Source: Cyclobacteriaceae bacterium (GTDB taxonomy: Bacteria; Bacteroidota; Bacteroidia; Cytophagales; Cyclobacteriaceae). From it: 64,000 bases of DNA. The notes under the pieces are model-generated. The model was given only the letters and a program-made list of their open reading frames with translations. It did not search any database and had not been told where the DNA came from. The translations under genes were made by a program, and so were the position numbers. Of the stretch, positions 1 through 10,100 are shown piece by piece. The stretch is from positions 664,108 through 728,107 of the forward strand of contig JAHBTY010000002.1 in NCBI GenBank assembly GCA_019638355.1, given 5' to 3'. The stretch's first letter is position 1, and every line of letters starts with the position of its first letter.

Positions 1-1164
1 AATTACGATGGAAGCAGCCACCACGTATCCTAAAGTATCGTAATGCAACAACTCGCCCGAAGGGGCCTGCACTACAATCATACCGGCAATGTAGGAAGCA
101 ATACCGCCTGAAATTTGCTGGGTTGATGCGTTGAGACTCATAAATGCACCACGATCGGCTTGTTCGGGCACAGCCGATACCAATGCTTGCGAGGAGATCA
201 TGCGCGCTGATATGCCCGCAAACATTATTATGTTCAATCCCATCACCATCCAAATGGGTGTTGGCCCCAGGTTGCAATAAAGAATTACAATAAAAATCAT
301 CAGCACACTACCAGCCACAAACATGCGGTATTTGCCCCATGCATCGCTTAACCTTCCAATCAAGGGGCCCAGAATCATGGAAGCAATGCCGGTAACCATA
401 TAAAGGGTTGGCAATTGTTTTAAGGTTAGCTTCAGGTTGTTCACGCCAAAATCGGCCCCAAAGGGCATCATCATAAAACCACCTGTGGCCAACAGGGTTG
501 TGGCAGCAAAGGTTTTTAGATAGGTGGAGTTAGAAACGGTTTTGAATAAGTGGGTAAATGCATTCCGATTAGTTTTTATTTTCAGATGCCCATCAATTGG
601 TTTAAGAAATGCAAGAATGGCAATACCCACAACCACACTCACTAAAACAATCATAATAAAAGGCGAATGCCAACCCCACTTCTCGGCAAAGTATAAACCC
701 ACCGGTAAGCCCAATACCTGGCTGGAGGCAAATGCCATTTGCAGAAAACCCATTACCCGGCCACGAACTTCAAGGGCAAACAAATCGGTAACAATGGCAA
801 ACGTAATGGAACCAATTACGCCACCAAATATTCCGGTAAAGATGCGCGCTGCCAACAGTAGGTGATAATTGGGAGCAAGGCCGCAAAAAAGCGTACCGAT
901 AATGAAGCCGGTATAAAAAAACAATAAGAGTTTTTTACGATCAAACTTATCGGCAAAGCCTGCAGCTAACAATCCTGAAAGCCCCGCACTAACAGCATAG
1001 GCTGCTACCACAAAACCAAATTGTGCTGGAGAGATGTTAAGTGCCGGGCGCAAAATGGGCCCTAATGGCGAAAGCACCATAAAGTCCAGAATGATGGAAA
1101 ACTGAAGAATGGTAAGTATGGCTATTACAAAAACTTCGTAGCCTGAAAATTTTTTTGATTTCAT
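1..1164 (-). CDS. MFS transporter (DHA1-like), 3' end outside window
   Basis: Major facilitator superfamily permease of the inner membrane, probably a drug or sugar efflux carrier; the substrate cannot be read from sequence. The ATG is at 1164 and 388 codons are visible before the window edge, so the C-terminus is missing. The first helix carries LDFMVLSPLGP (about residues 26-36), typical of DHA1 members. The helix 2-3 loop has the motif-A-like GFADKFDRKKLL (about 69-80). Hydrophobic segments repeat throughout, with a charged central loop near residue 190. It is transcribed away from lysA with a 91-bp gap. The family is clear, the transported compound is not. Confidence 0.88.
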   Translation of the reverse strand, partial: MKSKKFSGYEVFVIAILTILQFSIILDFMVLSPLGPILRPALNISPAQFGFVVAAYAVSAGLSGLLAAGFADKFDRKKLLLFFYTGFIIGTLFCGLAPNYHLLLAARIFTGIFGGVIGSITFAIVTDLFALEVRGRVMGFLQMAFASSQVLGLPVGLYFAEKWGWHSPFIMIVLVSVVVGIAILAFLKPIDGHLKIKTNRNAFTHLFKTVSNSTYLKTFAATTLLATGGFMMMPFGADFGVNNLKLTLKQLPTLYMVTGIASMILGPLIGRLSDAWGKYRMFVAGSVLMIFIVILYCNLGPTPIWMVMGLNIIMFAGISARMISSQALVSAVPEQADRGAFMSLNASTQQISGGIASYIAGMIVVQAPSGELLHYDTLGYVVAASIVI

Positions 1165-1255
1165 GAAAGCAGGTTAAGATTAGGCAAAGCAATGGCAGTT
1201 AATGCCACCCCTATGTCAACAGTAGGGAAAAAATGAAATTTTATTTTGTTAAACC

Positions 1256-2485
1256 TTAAAAAATATCAATCTGGCCGCGTAATAAATCTTCCAATGTATC
1301 GCGTCTGCGAATCAGCTTTGCCTCGCCATTCACTATTAAAACTTCTGCCGGGCGTAACCGCGAATTGTAGTTCGAAGCCATGGAATAACCGTATGCACCG
1401 GCATTCTTAAACACAAGTAAATCGCCTTCGCGCACTTCGTTTAGTTTGCGATCGGCACCTAGTGTATCGGTTTCGCAAATATTACCTACAACCGTGTAAA
1501 CCTTTTGTGTTCCTGATGGATTTGATGCGTTGATGATTTCATGGTAGGCATCGTACATCATCGGGCGAATCAAGTGGTTGAGCCCTGAATCAACTCCGGC
1601 AAATGTTAATGAAGGTGTCGCCTTTACTACATTCGTTTTTGTTATCAGATAACCGGCTTCGCTCACCAAATATTTTCCGGGTTCAATCCACAACTCCAAC
1701 TTGCGCCCGTAACTTTGATAGAATTCTTTAAAGGCTTTACTCAACTTTAAGCCCAGGTCATACACGTTGGTTACCAGGTCGCCCGGTTTGTAAGCTACCT
1801 TAAAGCCACCACCAAAATCGATAAACTTCAAAGCCGGAAAATCGCGGGCAATTCCAAATAGTATTTCAGCCATCTTCAGAAACACATCGGTTTCGGTTAT
1901 CTCCGATCCGGTGTGAATGTGAAGTCCGCTTATTACAATGTGGTGTTTATTTGCCAGTTGCATTATTTCGGGCAGCTGGTAAACCGAAATACCAAACTTG
2001 GAATTGCTGTGGCCGGTGGAGATTTTATAATTGCCGCCCGCCATTATGTGTGGATTAAGACGCACACAACAGGGCACGGTGTTACCATACTTCTTACCAA
2101 ACTTTTCAAGTACCGACAGGTTGTCCAGGTTAACAGTTAACCCAAGTTCAACTCCTTGTATTATTTCGTCAAAATCAACACAATTGGGGGTAAACATAAT
2201 TTCAGCCGGGGTAAACCCAGCCCCTAAAGCCAGTTGTGCTTCCTGTATGGAAACCACATCTACACCTGCTCCATTTTGTTTTACCAGCTTTAAAATGGAA
2301 ACATTGGTAAGTGCTTTGGCAGCATACTTAATGCGCACATCGGTCTCTGAAAAAGCATTCTTTAAACTCGTAATCTGATTGGCGATTTTGCTTCCGTCAT
2401 ACACATAAACCGGAGTGCCAAACTGCTGGGCTATTTCAGCTACATCAATGCCCTGAATGGTATAGGTGCCATTTACTAATTCCAT
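1256..2485 (-). CDS. lysA: Diaminopimelate decarboxylase
   Basis: PLP enzyme that decarboxylates meso-diaminopimelate to L-lysine in the cytoplasm, the last step of lysine synthesis. The product is 409 aa from the ATG at 2485. A longer reading frame to 2710 would run through the divergent hydrolase gene and is rejected. K57 in YAAKAL is the expected Schiff-base lysine. HIHTGSEI and the GGGF glycine loop bind PLP phosphate, and the ICETDTL block carries the catalytic Cys-Glu. The length fits the family. A -7-like element (TATATTTG, minus strand) lies 15 nt upstream of the ATG. It is divergent from the alpha/beta hydrolase with an 81-bp shared region. Confidence 0.95.
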   Translation of the reverse strand: MELVNGTYTIQGIDVAEIAQQFGTPVYVYDGSKIANQITSLKNAFSETDVRIKYAAKALTNVSILKLVKQNGAGVDVVSIQEAQLALGAGFTPAEIMFTPNCVDFDEIIQGVELGLTVNLDNLSVLEKFGKKYGNTVPCCVRLNPHIMAGGNYKISTGHSNSKFGISVYQLPEIMQLANKHHIVISGLHIHTGSEITETDVFLKMAEILFGIARDFPALKFIDFGGGFKVAYKPGDLVTNVYDLGLKLSKAFKEFYQSYGRKLELWIEPGKYLVSEAGYLITKTNVVKATPSLTFAGVDSGLNHLIRPMMYDAYHEIINASNPSGTQKVYTVVGNICETDTLGADRKLNEVREGDLLVFKNAGAYGYSMASNYNSRLRPAEVLIVNGEAKLIRRRDTLEDLLRGQIDIF

Positions 2486-2499
2486 AAAAAAATAAAAGG

Positions 2500-2507
2500 C
2501 AAATATA
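2500..2507 (-). promoter_or_regulatory. Bacteroidota -7 promoter element for lysA
   Basis: On the minus strand this reads TATATTTG, a perfect match to the Bacteroidota TAnnTTTG -7 box. It ends 14 nt before the lysA ATG, so the predicted leader is only about 8 nt. No convincing -33 TTTG was found at the usual spacing. Confidence 0.5.
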
Positions 2508-2566
2508 CTGGCATTGGTGTGCTGCCATCTTTCGGAACCAGTTTTTTTCTTTCGATCTTCGCGGCT

Positions 2567-3331
2567 ATGAAGTTGCATTATCGTAAGTCGGGTGCAGGCC
2601 GGCCATTGATTATTCTGCATGGATTGCTGGGCTCGTCCGACAATTGGTTTTCGTTGGCAAAAGTTTTTGCCGAATCGTTTGAGGTTTATCTGGTAGATCA
2701 ACGCAACCACGGGCAGTCACCGCACAGTGCCGAGTTCAACTATCCACTTATGGTGGAGGATCTGCATACGTTTATCGAAGAACATAATTTGAATCAACCT
2801 GCCATTATCGGGCATTCCATGGGTGGCAAAACAGCCATGAACTTTGCAGTAAAGTACCCAACCCTGCTTAGCGAGCTAATTGTTGTTGATATTGTGCCCA
2901 AAGCTTACCCGGTTCATCACGATCATATTCTGGATGGAATGCATGCTATTGATCTTGCTTCGCTTACTTCACGCACCGAAGCCGATACAATCTTAAGCAA
3001 ACATGTTAGCGAACCAGATGTACGGCAGTTTTTATTGAAGAATTTGTATCGCACCAGCGAAAGCAAGTTTGCCTGGCGTGTAAACCTAGCCGCAATTGAT
3101 GCACACTTGGAAGAAATTGGTGCGGGTATGCAAACCGAAGGTACCTATACCGGGCCTGCACTTTTTATAATGGGGGCCCATTCAAATTACTTTGCCGCTG
3201 GCGATGAAGGGACAATCAAATCAATATTTCCCAAAGCCAAGATTGTTACACTCGAAACGGGGCATTGGGTACAAGCTGAAAAACCAGTTGAGTTTTCGGC
3301 AACGGTGCTACAGTTCTTAAATCGTGCCTGA
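2567..3331 (+). CDS. Alpha/beta-fold hydrolase (YbfF-like esterase)
   Basis: Cytoplasmic serine hydrolase of 254 aa, probably an esterase on short acyl esters or thioesters; the natural substrate is unknown. The ATG at 2567 is chosen because the 16 residues upstream look non-coding and overlap the lysA promoter region. HGLLGSSDNW (19-28) forms the oxyanion loop. The nucleophile elbow is GHSMGG with S84, and the catalytic histidine is H233 in TGHWVQ. The cap region lies between. Its TGA overlaps the ATG of the downstream methyltransferase by one base (TGATG), so the two are probably translationally coupled. Confidence 0.88.
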   Translation: MKLHYRKSGAGRPLIILHGLLGSSDNWFSLAKVFAESFEVYLVDQRNHGQSPHSAEFNYPLMVEDLHTFIEEHNLNQPAIIGHSMGGKTAMNFAVKYPTLLSELIVVDIVPKAYPVHHDHILDGMHAIDLASLTSRTEADTILSKHVSEPDVRQFLLKNLYRTSESKFAWRVNLAAIDAHLEEIGAGMQTEGTYTGPALFIMGAHSNYFAAGDEGTIKSIFPKAKIVTLETGHWVQAEKPVEFSATVLQFLNRA

Positions 3332-4035
3332 TGGCTGGCAAACTTTACCTTATACCAACTATTATTTCGGATGAAACCCAACATGTGGTTATTCCACAAC
3401 AGGTAAAAGAGGTGCTTCCTGGGATAAAATATTTTTTAGCCGAGGACTTACGTACCGCCAGGCGTTTTCTCAGCAGTCTTAAAGTGTATCCCACAATCGA
3501 AGAACTGAATTTTCAGGTGTTGAATAAGGAAACTCCCGCAATTGATCTTCCTGATCTTATGAAACCACTTGAGGCTGGATTTAATATGGGCGTAATTTCA
3601 GAGTCTGGCTGCCCGGGTGTGGCTGACCCCGGAGCGTTGGCAGTTGCCTATGCGCACGCACACAATTTTCAGGTAGTGCCACTGGTTGGGCCATCATCCA
3701 TTCTGCTTGCGTTAATGGCTTCGGGTTTAAACGGACAGCAGTTTGCATTTAATGGCTATTTGCCCGTAGATGTCAATGAGGCTTCAAAAAAAATTAAGGA
3801 ACTGGAGCGGGAATCGAAGCTTAAGAATCAAACGCAGATTTTTATTGAAACCCCCTATCGCAACAATGCTGTGTTTAGCCATCTGTTAAAAAATTTGCAT
3901 GCACATACAAGGCTAACGGTTGCACTGGATATTACAGGTAAGAATGAAAGTATAGTCACCAAAGCCGTTTCTACATGGAAATCAAACACCATTGTGTGGC
4001 CAAAAACCCCGGCTGTGTTTTTGTTTCTGGCTTAA
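3331..4035 (+). CDS. RsmI-like SAM-dependent methyltransferase (tetrapyrrole methylase fold)
   Basis: A 234-aa member of the COG0313/RsmI superfamily, whose best-known member 2'-O-methylates C1402 of 16S rRNA using SAM. The N-terminal strand GKLYLIPT, the SAM loop ESGCPGVADPGA (about residues 90-101) and GPSSILLALMASGLNG are family hallmarks. It is shorter than E. coli RsmI and its N-terminus differs. It matches the second, short RsmI-like paralogue common in Bacteroidota, so the rRNA target is inferred only. It is coupled by a 1-bp overlap to the hydrolase, and metK, which makes its cofactor, follows 80 bp downstream. Confidence 0.8.
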   Translation: MAGKLYLIPTIISDETQHVVIPQQVKEVLPGIKYFLAEDLRTARRFLSSLKVYPTIEELNFQVLNKETPAIDLPDLMKPLEAGFNMGVISESGCPGVADPGALAVAYAHAHNFQVVPLVGPSSILLALMASGLNGQQFAFNGYLPVDVNEASKKIKELERESKLKNQTQIFIETPYRNNAVFSHLLKNLHAHTRLTVALDITGKNESIVTKAVSTWKSNTIVWPKTPAVFLFLA

Positions 4036-4079
4036 GGCCGATTATTGCAAACTAAGCATGGTGATATAACACTACTTAT

Positions 4080-4087
4080 TATCTTTG
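4080..4087 (+). promoter_or_regulatory. -7 promoter element for metK
   Basis: TATCTTTG fits TAnnTTTG exactly and lies 28 nt upstream of the metK ATG, giving a leader of roughly 20 nt. No clear -33 TTTG is visible at 19-21 nt spacing. Confidence 0.5.
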
Positions 4088-4115
4088 CCCCCTTAAAATC
4101 GTAATCAAACAAACT

Positions 4116-5369
4116 ATGCCTTACCTGTTTACTTCCGAGTCGGTTTCTGAGGGCCACCCCGATAAAGTTGCTGACCAAATCTCCGATGCTTTAATCGATT
4201 ATTTCTTAGCGTACGATCCTAATTCTAAAGTAGCCTGTGAAACACTGGTTACAACCGGACAGGTTGTACTTGCAGGAGAAGTAAAATCAGAAGCGTATTT
4301 AGATGTACAAGACATTGCCCGTGAGGTAATCAAGAAAATAGGTTACACCAAAAGCGAGTATATGTTTGAGGCCAATAGTTGCGGAATTTTATCGGCTATT
4401 CACGAACAATCTTCTGACATTAACCAAGGCGTTGAACGTAAAAAGAAAGAAGACCAGGGCGCTGGCGACCAGGGAATGATGTTTGGCTATGCCACCAACG
4501 AAACCGATAACCTGATGCCATTGCCATTGGAGTTAGCCCATTTGCTGTTGCGTGAGTTAGCTGTTATCCGCAGAGAAGGTAAGGTAATGACTTATCTGCG
4601 CCCCGATGCCAAATCGCAGGTTACGATTGAGTATAGCGATGATAATAAGCCACAACGGATTGATGCGATCGTAATCTCTACCCAGCACGATGACTTTGCA
4701 AAAGATGCTGTTATGCTGAAGCAGATAAAAGACGATGTAATCAATATTCTGGTTCCGCGCATTTTGAAAAAACTTCCAAAGCGCGTACAAAATTTGTTTG
4801 GTGCCGATATTAAATACCATGTTAACCCAACCGGTAAGTTTGTTATTGGCGGCCCTCATGGCGATACCGGTTTAACCGGAAGAAAAATTATTGTAGATAC
4901 CTATGGTGGTAAAGGCGCACACGGTGGTGGAGCGTTTTCCGGAAAAGATCCAAGCAAGGTAGATCGGTCAGCAGCGTACGCTACCCGTCACATTGCTAAA
5001 AACATGGTGGCTGCAGGTTTGTGTAATGAGGTGTTGGTGCAGGTTGCTTATGCGATTGGTGTTGCCAAGCCAGTTGGGTTGTATGTAAACACCTATGGAA
5101 GCGCCAAGGTGAATTTAACCGATGGTGAAATTGCGAAGAAGATTGAAAAGATTTTTGATATGCGCCCATACTTTATTGAAGAGCGTTTCAAACTCCGTAC
5201 ACCTATTTACTCTGAAACTGCCGCTTATGGCCACATGGGTCGTGAGCCCAAAGTAGTGGAGAAGGTTTTCAATAAAGGAAAGAAAAACGAGAAGAAGGTG
5301 AAAGTGGAGTTGTTCCCCTGGGAAAAACTGGACTTTGTAGAAGCAATTAAAAAGGCTTTTAAGCTGTAA
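4116..5369 (+). CDS. metK: S-adenosylmethionine synthase
   Basis: Cytoplasmic enzyme that makes SAM from methionine and ATP with release of PPi and Pi. The product is 417 aa, normal for the family. [13 protein letters not shown] near residue 13 holds the ATP/metal-binding His and Asp. [12 protein letters not shown] (about 118-129) is the first signature, and the glycine-rich [19 protein letters not shown] block (about 271-289) is the phosphate loop. A -7 element lies upstream and a strong hairpin-T terminator follows, so it is probably monocistronic. Confidence 0.98.
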   Translation: MPYLFTSESVSEGHPDKVADQISDALIDYFLAYDPNSKVACETLVTTGQVVLAGEVKSEAYLDVQDIAREVIKKIGYTKSEYMFEANSCGILSAIHEQSSDINQGVERKKKEDQGAGDQGMMFGYATNETDNLMPLPLELAHLLLRELAVIRREGKVMTYLRPDAKSQVTIEYSDDNKPQRIDAIVISTQHDDFAKDAVMLKQIKDDVINILVPRILKKLPKRVQNLFGADIKYHVNPTGKFVIGGPHGDTGLTGRKIIVDTYGGKGAHGGGAFSGKDPSKVDRSAAYATRHIAKNMVAAGLCNEVLVQVAYAIGVAKPVGLYVNTYGSAKVNLTDGEIAKKIEKIFDMRPYFIEERFKLRTPIYSETAAYGHMGREPKVVEKVFNKGKKNEKKVKVELFPWEKLDFVEAIKKAFKL

Positions 5370-5389
5370 AAGAAGAATATAGCTTTCAA

Positions 5390-5426
5390 AAAAGGGCTTG
5401 CACACAGCAGGCCCTTTTGTTTTTAT
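5390..5426 (+). terminator. Rho-independent terminator of metK
   Basis: Ten-base stem AAAGGGCTTG / CAGGCCCTTT (5391-5400 with 5408-5417, one G-T pair) around a 7-nt loop, followed by TGTTTTTATT. It sits 21 nt after the metK stop. Confidence 0.85.
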
Positions 5427-5448
5427 TCTGGTTTAGGTAATTAATAAT

Positions 5449-6072
5449 CTAAAAGTTATATCCAAAATGAAATCCAGGTTCGGCATATACAAACTTGGGC
5501 CATTTATCATCTAACTGCTTAAAACCATCAGGCAGTATTGTGTGATAGGCCCTATGCGTAATGGCAATGGATGGTTGGATAAAAAATCTATCTTTAAAAA
5601 GTTTGATGTGATAGCCCACCCGGTAGGTATTGAAAAGCTGAAAGCCATTGTCAATCTTTTTGCCGTTATCGTTTACAAATTTTTGTATTGTTGGCATTAC
5701 ATTAAGTTCCGCATATAGACCTTTCCAAAAAAAACGCTGATATGCAACTGATATACCATATTCGCGAACATATCCAGGAAATTTTTCTTCCAATTTTCCG
5801 TATGATTTGTTAAAAAATGGATGAATGCCATTTGGCCAGGCATATTTCCAGGTTTTAGGCTCCAGTGTAACTGCGTCTTTGCCGGTAATACGATAGCCCA
5901 CATTGAGTTGAACGAAGTCCGGTGGATTAACGGGAGCCAAATTACCTAATAGAAATACAGTGCTTCCAATAAACCAGCGGCTGTGTGTACTGTCTGCTTC
6001 AGCGTATTGTGCTTTGAGCTGAAGCATTGTCATTAATAAAGTTAAGGCGAACAATAAAACTTTCTTTAGCAT
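5449..6072 (-). CDS. Secreted/outer-membrane beta-barrel-like protein, unknown
   Basis: A 207-aa protein with a signal peptide of about 21 residues (hydrophobic core LLFALTLLMTML, cleavage near LKAQ). The rest alternates aromatic and polar residues with Gly/Tyr-rich strands. It ends in GFHFGYNF, and a C-terminal Phe is typical of outer-membrane barrels. It resembles small Bacteroidota outer-membrane-beta-barrel proteins, but no specific family was recognised. It converges on metK, and no neighbour points to a role. Confidence 0.7.
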   Translation of the reverse strand: MLKKVLLFALTLLMTMLQLKAQYAEADSTHSRWFIGSTVFLLGNLAPVNPPDFVQLNVGYRITGKDAVTLEPKTWKYAWPNGIHPFFNKSYGKLEEKFPGYVREYGISVAYQRFFWKGLYAELNVMPTIQKFVNDNGKKIDNGFQLFNTYRVGYHIKLFKDRFFIQPSIAITHRAYHTILPDGFKQLDDKWPKFVYAEPGFHFGYNF

Positions 6073-6380
6073 AACGTGAACTATTTTTTAATGCCGCTAA
6101 AGTAGTGTGATGTTATCCGATAACACGTTCACTTAAGTTAAGAAGTTAAACGCCCACTTGTTTTAATTCTATGCCTATGTTACACGTAAAATTTAAATCC
6201 AAAATCAAGATTAGCTATCTTGTTTAATATGTTGGAGCATTGCTTTTGCGCTATTCATCATACGAATGCAAGCCCAATTCATAGCTGTTTCTTTTGCATA
6301 TCTGACTGATGTTTTACAATAAAACAAAAATAGATTGGCGAATTAAGTTTGCTTCTTCACGTAAGTGAAGGAAACAAAAA
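6073..6380. other. 308-bp gap with a 15-bp palindrome, a possible ORF remnant and a hairpin
   Basis: No intact gene was found. TGTTATCCGATAACA at 6111-6125 is a perfect 7+1+7 palindrome about 40 bp upstream of the gene starting at 6072, a plausible operator. On the minus strand 6211-6342 stays open for 43 codons without an ATG near its beginning and ends ...QHIKQDS, possibly the tail of a lost gene. CTTCAC-GTAA-GTGAAG at 6355-6370 lies just past the Crp-type gene and could be its 3' hairpin, but it has no T-run. Confidence 0.35.
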
Positions 6381-6959
6381 CTATTGCTTCTCCTTCCCAT
6401 GTATTCTGGCCCGAAGCCTGCTTAACGATTGAGGCTTAATGCCTAAATAGCTTGCTAATTGGTGTTGTGGAACGCGTTGAATAAGATCCGGCCTTTTTTG
6501 TAATACGTTGAGGTATCGTTGCTCGGGCGAAGAGGTTTTAAATTCATCAAAGTCTATTCGTTGTTTAACCAACAACTCTTCTGACAACATTCTGCACATG
6601 GTTTCAAACTTTGGAAATTTGCTGTTTATTTCCGCTTCCATGCTGGAATTTGAAATCAGTAGAATACTATCTTCTACACAACTAATAAAATATTCTGAAG
6701 GCCTATTAGTAGCACCATGAGGCGTTAAGGCATCCAGTTCGGTGTAAAATGCGGTTGTTTTCTCCTCTCCGTTTAGGAGGTAATATACCCGAATGCAGCC
6801 CTTCAAAACAAAAAAACTTTCGTTTGATTTCTGTCCTTCATGAAGTAAAATGGTGCCTTTCTTTACCGGGTGAAAAATATCCAGGGATAGCAATGCCTGC
6901 TTCTCTTCTTCTGTTAATGAAATGTATTTAGCGATAAAATTAAGTAAGATGTTTTCCAT
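6381..6959 (-). CDS. Crp/Fnr-family transcriptional regulator
   Basis: A 192-aa cytoplasmic regulator. The N-terminal cyclic-nucleotide-binding fold spans about residues 20-115, with the beta-roll segments KKGTILLHEGQKSNESFFVLKGCIRVYY. It ends in a short helix-turn-helix, VPQHQLASYLGIKPQSLSRLRAR (split about 163-185), in which SLSRLR is the recognition helix. The canonical Crp cAMP pocket Arg-Ser pair is not obvious, so the ligand is unknown. It stands alone between a barrel-like gene and a 158-bp gap. Many Bacteroidota have such small Crp-like regulators of uncertain targets. Confidence 0.85.
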   Translation of the reverse strand: MENILLNFIAKYISLTEEEKQALLSLDIFHPVKKGTILLHEGQKSNESFFVLKGCIRVYYLLNGEEKTTAFYTELDALTPHGATNRPSEYFISCVEDSILLISNSSMEAEINSKFPKFETMCRMLSEELLVKQRIDFDEFKTSSPEQRYLNVLQKRPDLIQRVPQHQLASYLGIKPQSLSRLRARIHGKEKQ

Positions 6960-7117
6960 TATTTTAACTATTGTTCCGCCATGCTATTGTTGGTACCTAA
7001 CGAGTACGGCCTCTTTCCAGTAGGTGTTGCTAATTGAAAATCCAGAAAATAGAACTTGGAAAGTTTTATTGTATAGTGGATTACCTGTTTCTGTGGGTTA
7101 ACCTTTGATTGCCTTTA

Positions 7118-10100
7118 TTAAAAACCATCGTCCTCGTCTTTCTTCTTTTCTTCTTTCTTTTTGGTTGTAGTGCCTCCGGAGTTTAAATCGTATGGTGCCT
7201 CAAGGCCATAATAGGATAAGCGAAATTTATTAATCCAGGAAAGCGTTTCGTCTATAGTGCCCGGTATATAAACCAGTTCACCTACTTTAGCTTTTCCGGC
7301 ATTGCTTTTCTTCGACATAAAGTCGTTAATGGATTGCACCGAAGAATGAATCATAACCCGGTTGTCTTCCAGCCCAAAATAAAACCACGCTTCGGGCGAA
7401 GCTTTTATGAACAGATGGAAAACAGGAGCGCCATCTTCATTTTTTCCAACTTCCATAAAACCTTCAAAGGCTCCGTTAATATCTGTTCGCTGAATATGGC
7501 TAAGGCCCAACAAGCCTTCGCTGTAAAATGATTTATGCTCTTGCGACCACTTTAAATTTACGTTAGCAAGTACTAACGGTTTCTGCAATCCTTGTACCGA
7601 GGGCAGCGGTACGTAGCCTTGTAACGATCGTTGTTCGTAATCTTTTACAACGCGCTCGCCCACCAGGTCGGCAATTTTATACAACAACTCAGTTGGGTCG
7701 CCCAGTCCTTCTTCTTTTACACCTTCGTTTTTAACCACATCGGCTATTGTTGCTGCCATTTGCTGGTAAACCGTAGCGGGTATGTTCATATCCAGCATTA
7801 TAAACGAATTCATTTTTATGACATCGGTTTCCAGATTACCAGAACCCAATGCAGAGGCTGTCACTTTAAAATCTTTGGTAGCATTAAAAAAATTAACTGG
7901 ACCTTCAAACCGCACCTCTTGTTTATCTTCGTTGTATGCAAACACTTTGCCCGATAGTTTTTCACCGGTTGATTTAGCGCGATCTTCTATCTTAAACTCT
8001 TTTGTTTCTTCCTGATAAAAAAGTGAACCGGATGGAAGAAAGAAGTCGTCATCGGCAGGATCTTTTTTATCAAAAACAAAGGTTATGTACAAATCATTGT
8101 CTTCTGCAAAGTGTAGTCCGGCATCGGGTTTTCGGCCTTCTTCGGTAATCGCATTGTTAAAGTCGAGGTAAATTTCTTTCTCATCGCCACTTTGTGTATA
8201 GAGTAACCACGTGTTGTAGTTGGGAATTTTTTTAAGGTCTAGTTTTACAAATCCCTTTAATTGCAACGCGGGCTTTGTGGCGTACATGGTCATATCGCCT
8301 TTGTAAAATATGCGGGGTGCCACGCGAATATTATTTTGCTCCGTTACAGCACCAATTCCCACTGTTTGCATGGTGGCATTTCCACGGTTGCGTTTGTTGC
8401 GTGTTTGTTCGGTTATTGGCTCTAAATGAAAGTTTGTCATTTTAATGGCAAACGTATCGTTTACAGAATTTACATATTGATAGGTAGCATAGCCGGTAAA
8501 CTCTTTGCGGGAAATAACATCCACCACACCATCAGTAAGCCGATGGTAGCCGTTGAGGGTATCCATTACAATGGTTGTATTTTTTAACTGGCCAATTTTG
8601 GCATTCTCCAAAATCAACACTTCATTATTTTCGGGGGTAATGCGGGCATCGGCAACGGTTATGTATGGAATACCGCTTACTTTTAATTGCTGCGTTTGAA
8701 TGTCGTACTCGGCTTTGGTGGCATTAAAACTTAACGAGTCTAACTCTTTGCGTGTGGTGTAGAAATAAGAATCGGCTAATGGCACATCGGGCGCTTTGCT
8801 CATTACAATTTTTTGAGTGTTCAAATCCCAGCGGGCTTCCGGTATGGAGGTTTTGAATTGCGCATACGGAAATGTAATGGCCGCTTCGCCTGCTACCTCC
8901 GGGCTAATAGTGGCAAAGTTTTTATCGAGATTAAAATTCAGTTTCACATTACTACCGGCAAGAGCAGGTTTATTGGGGTTACCTGTTTTTACTTCAAATC
9001 GTGCATGCCGCGCGCCAAATTCCTTGGCTGAAAATGTCATTTCCTTTGAACGTACTTCCGAACCCCGTGTACTTAAACGGCCATCGCCCCCCACACCTGT
9101 TTTGGAAACAACCAGGGCGCCATCCAGTGTAGCAGAGTTCTGATATAAGCTAAAGGGCTCCTTCATGTTTTTAATGTTCATTTTATCTTGCTTGGGCAGC
9201 CACTTTAACCGGTAGTCGTTAAGTTTTACTTGCGGAAAGTAAACAGCACCGTATAGCTTCTCGCGAATTTCGCCCACATTACCGCGGCCCACGACCGAGT
9301 CGGGGTAAAAAACAAAATCTTTCGACTCTACAGTGGCTGCCAGGTAATCAATCTTTCCAGCCGCACGAATGCCCGCATTATCAAGCGATAATCCTCCGTA
9401 AAGCTTTCCATCGCCTTGAAAAAGTTGATATCCGGAAGCAGGCACAGTATGTGTAAACCCAAGCGATTTATCGGGCATGGTGTGTAACTTTTCTTTGAAT
9501 GACGGCAGCATACCACTTGATATAAATGTGCCTTCAAAGTTGATGGAGCCCGGATCGGCATCATTTAAACTATCGAGCTTAAACGGTGGCACTACAAAAA
9601 AGACCGATCGATCGTAGGCCCCGTTTAGCACTTCGCTTCTATCAAAGTAGATAACACCACCGGCAGTCGCATCTAAGCGCGGATAATTCGGAAGTTTTTC
9701 TTTACCCGATTTGTTGTTGGGCCGGTTAATAAATAATGTGCCGGATGTTTTATTAGAGGATGCCTCCATGCCGCTGGCAGCCTGAGCGGTTGAGTCGGCA
9801 CCCACCATAGCATTGTTTACTCTTCTGCGGGTTCCATTCTTCTCTGTAACATAAAACCGGATGGAATCGATGTGGTTCATGTTAATGAAGAAGCTATCGT
9901 ACTTCAAGGTGAAATCGCGACCGGAAATTTCAAAGTTGCCGGCATTAATGGTTCCGTTAAACTTAATGTCGCGGTTTTGTAAAAACGTAATGCGACTGCT
10001 ATCGGGTTTTATTACCACATTAAGCGAGTCGCTTACATTAAACTCTTCTACGCCATAAACATTCATGCGGCCTTGCTTAAAATTTATAAATGCATTGGCC

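Noticed and set aside
524-865. 113-codon plus-strand frame inside the MFS gene
   Set aside because: Antisense shadow of a clear transporter; composition is typical of a reverse-frame translation.
2486-2710. 75-residue N-terminal extension of lysA
   Set aside because: It overlaps the divergent hydrolase coding region and promoter, has no family similarity, and a -7 box lies just upstream of the ATG at 2485.
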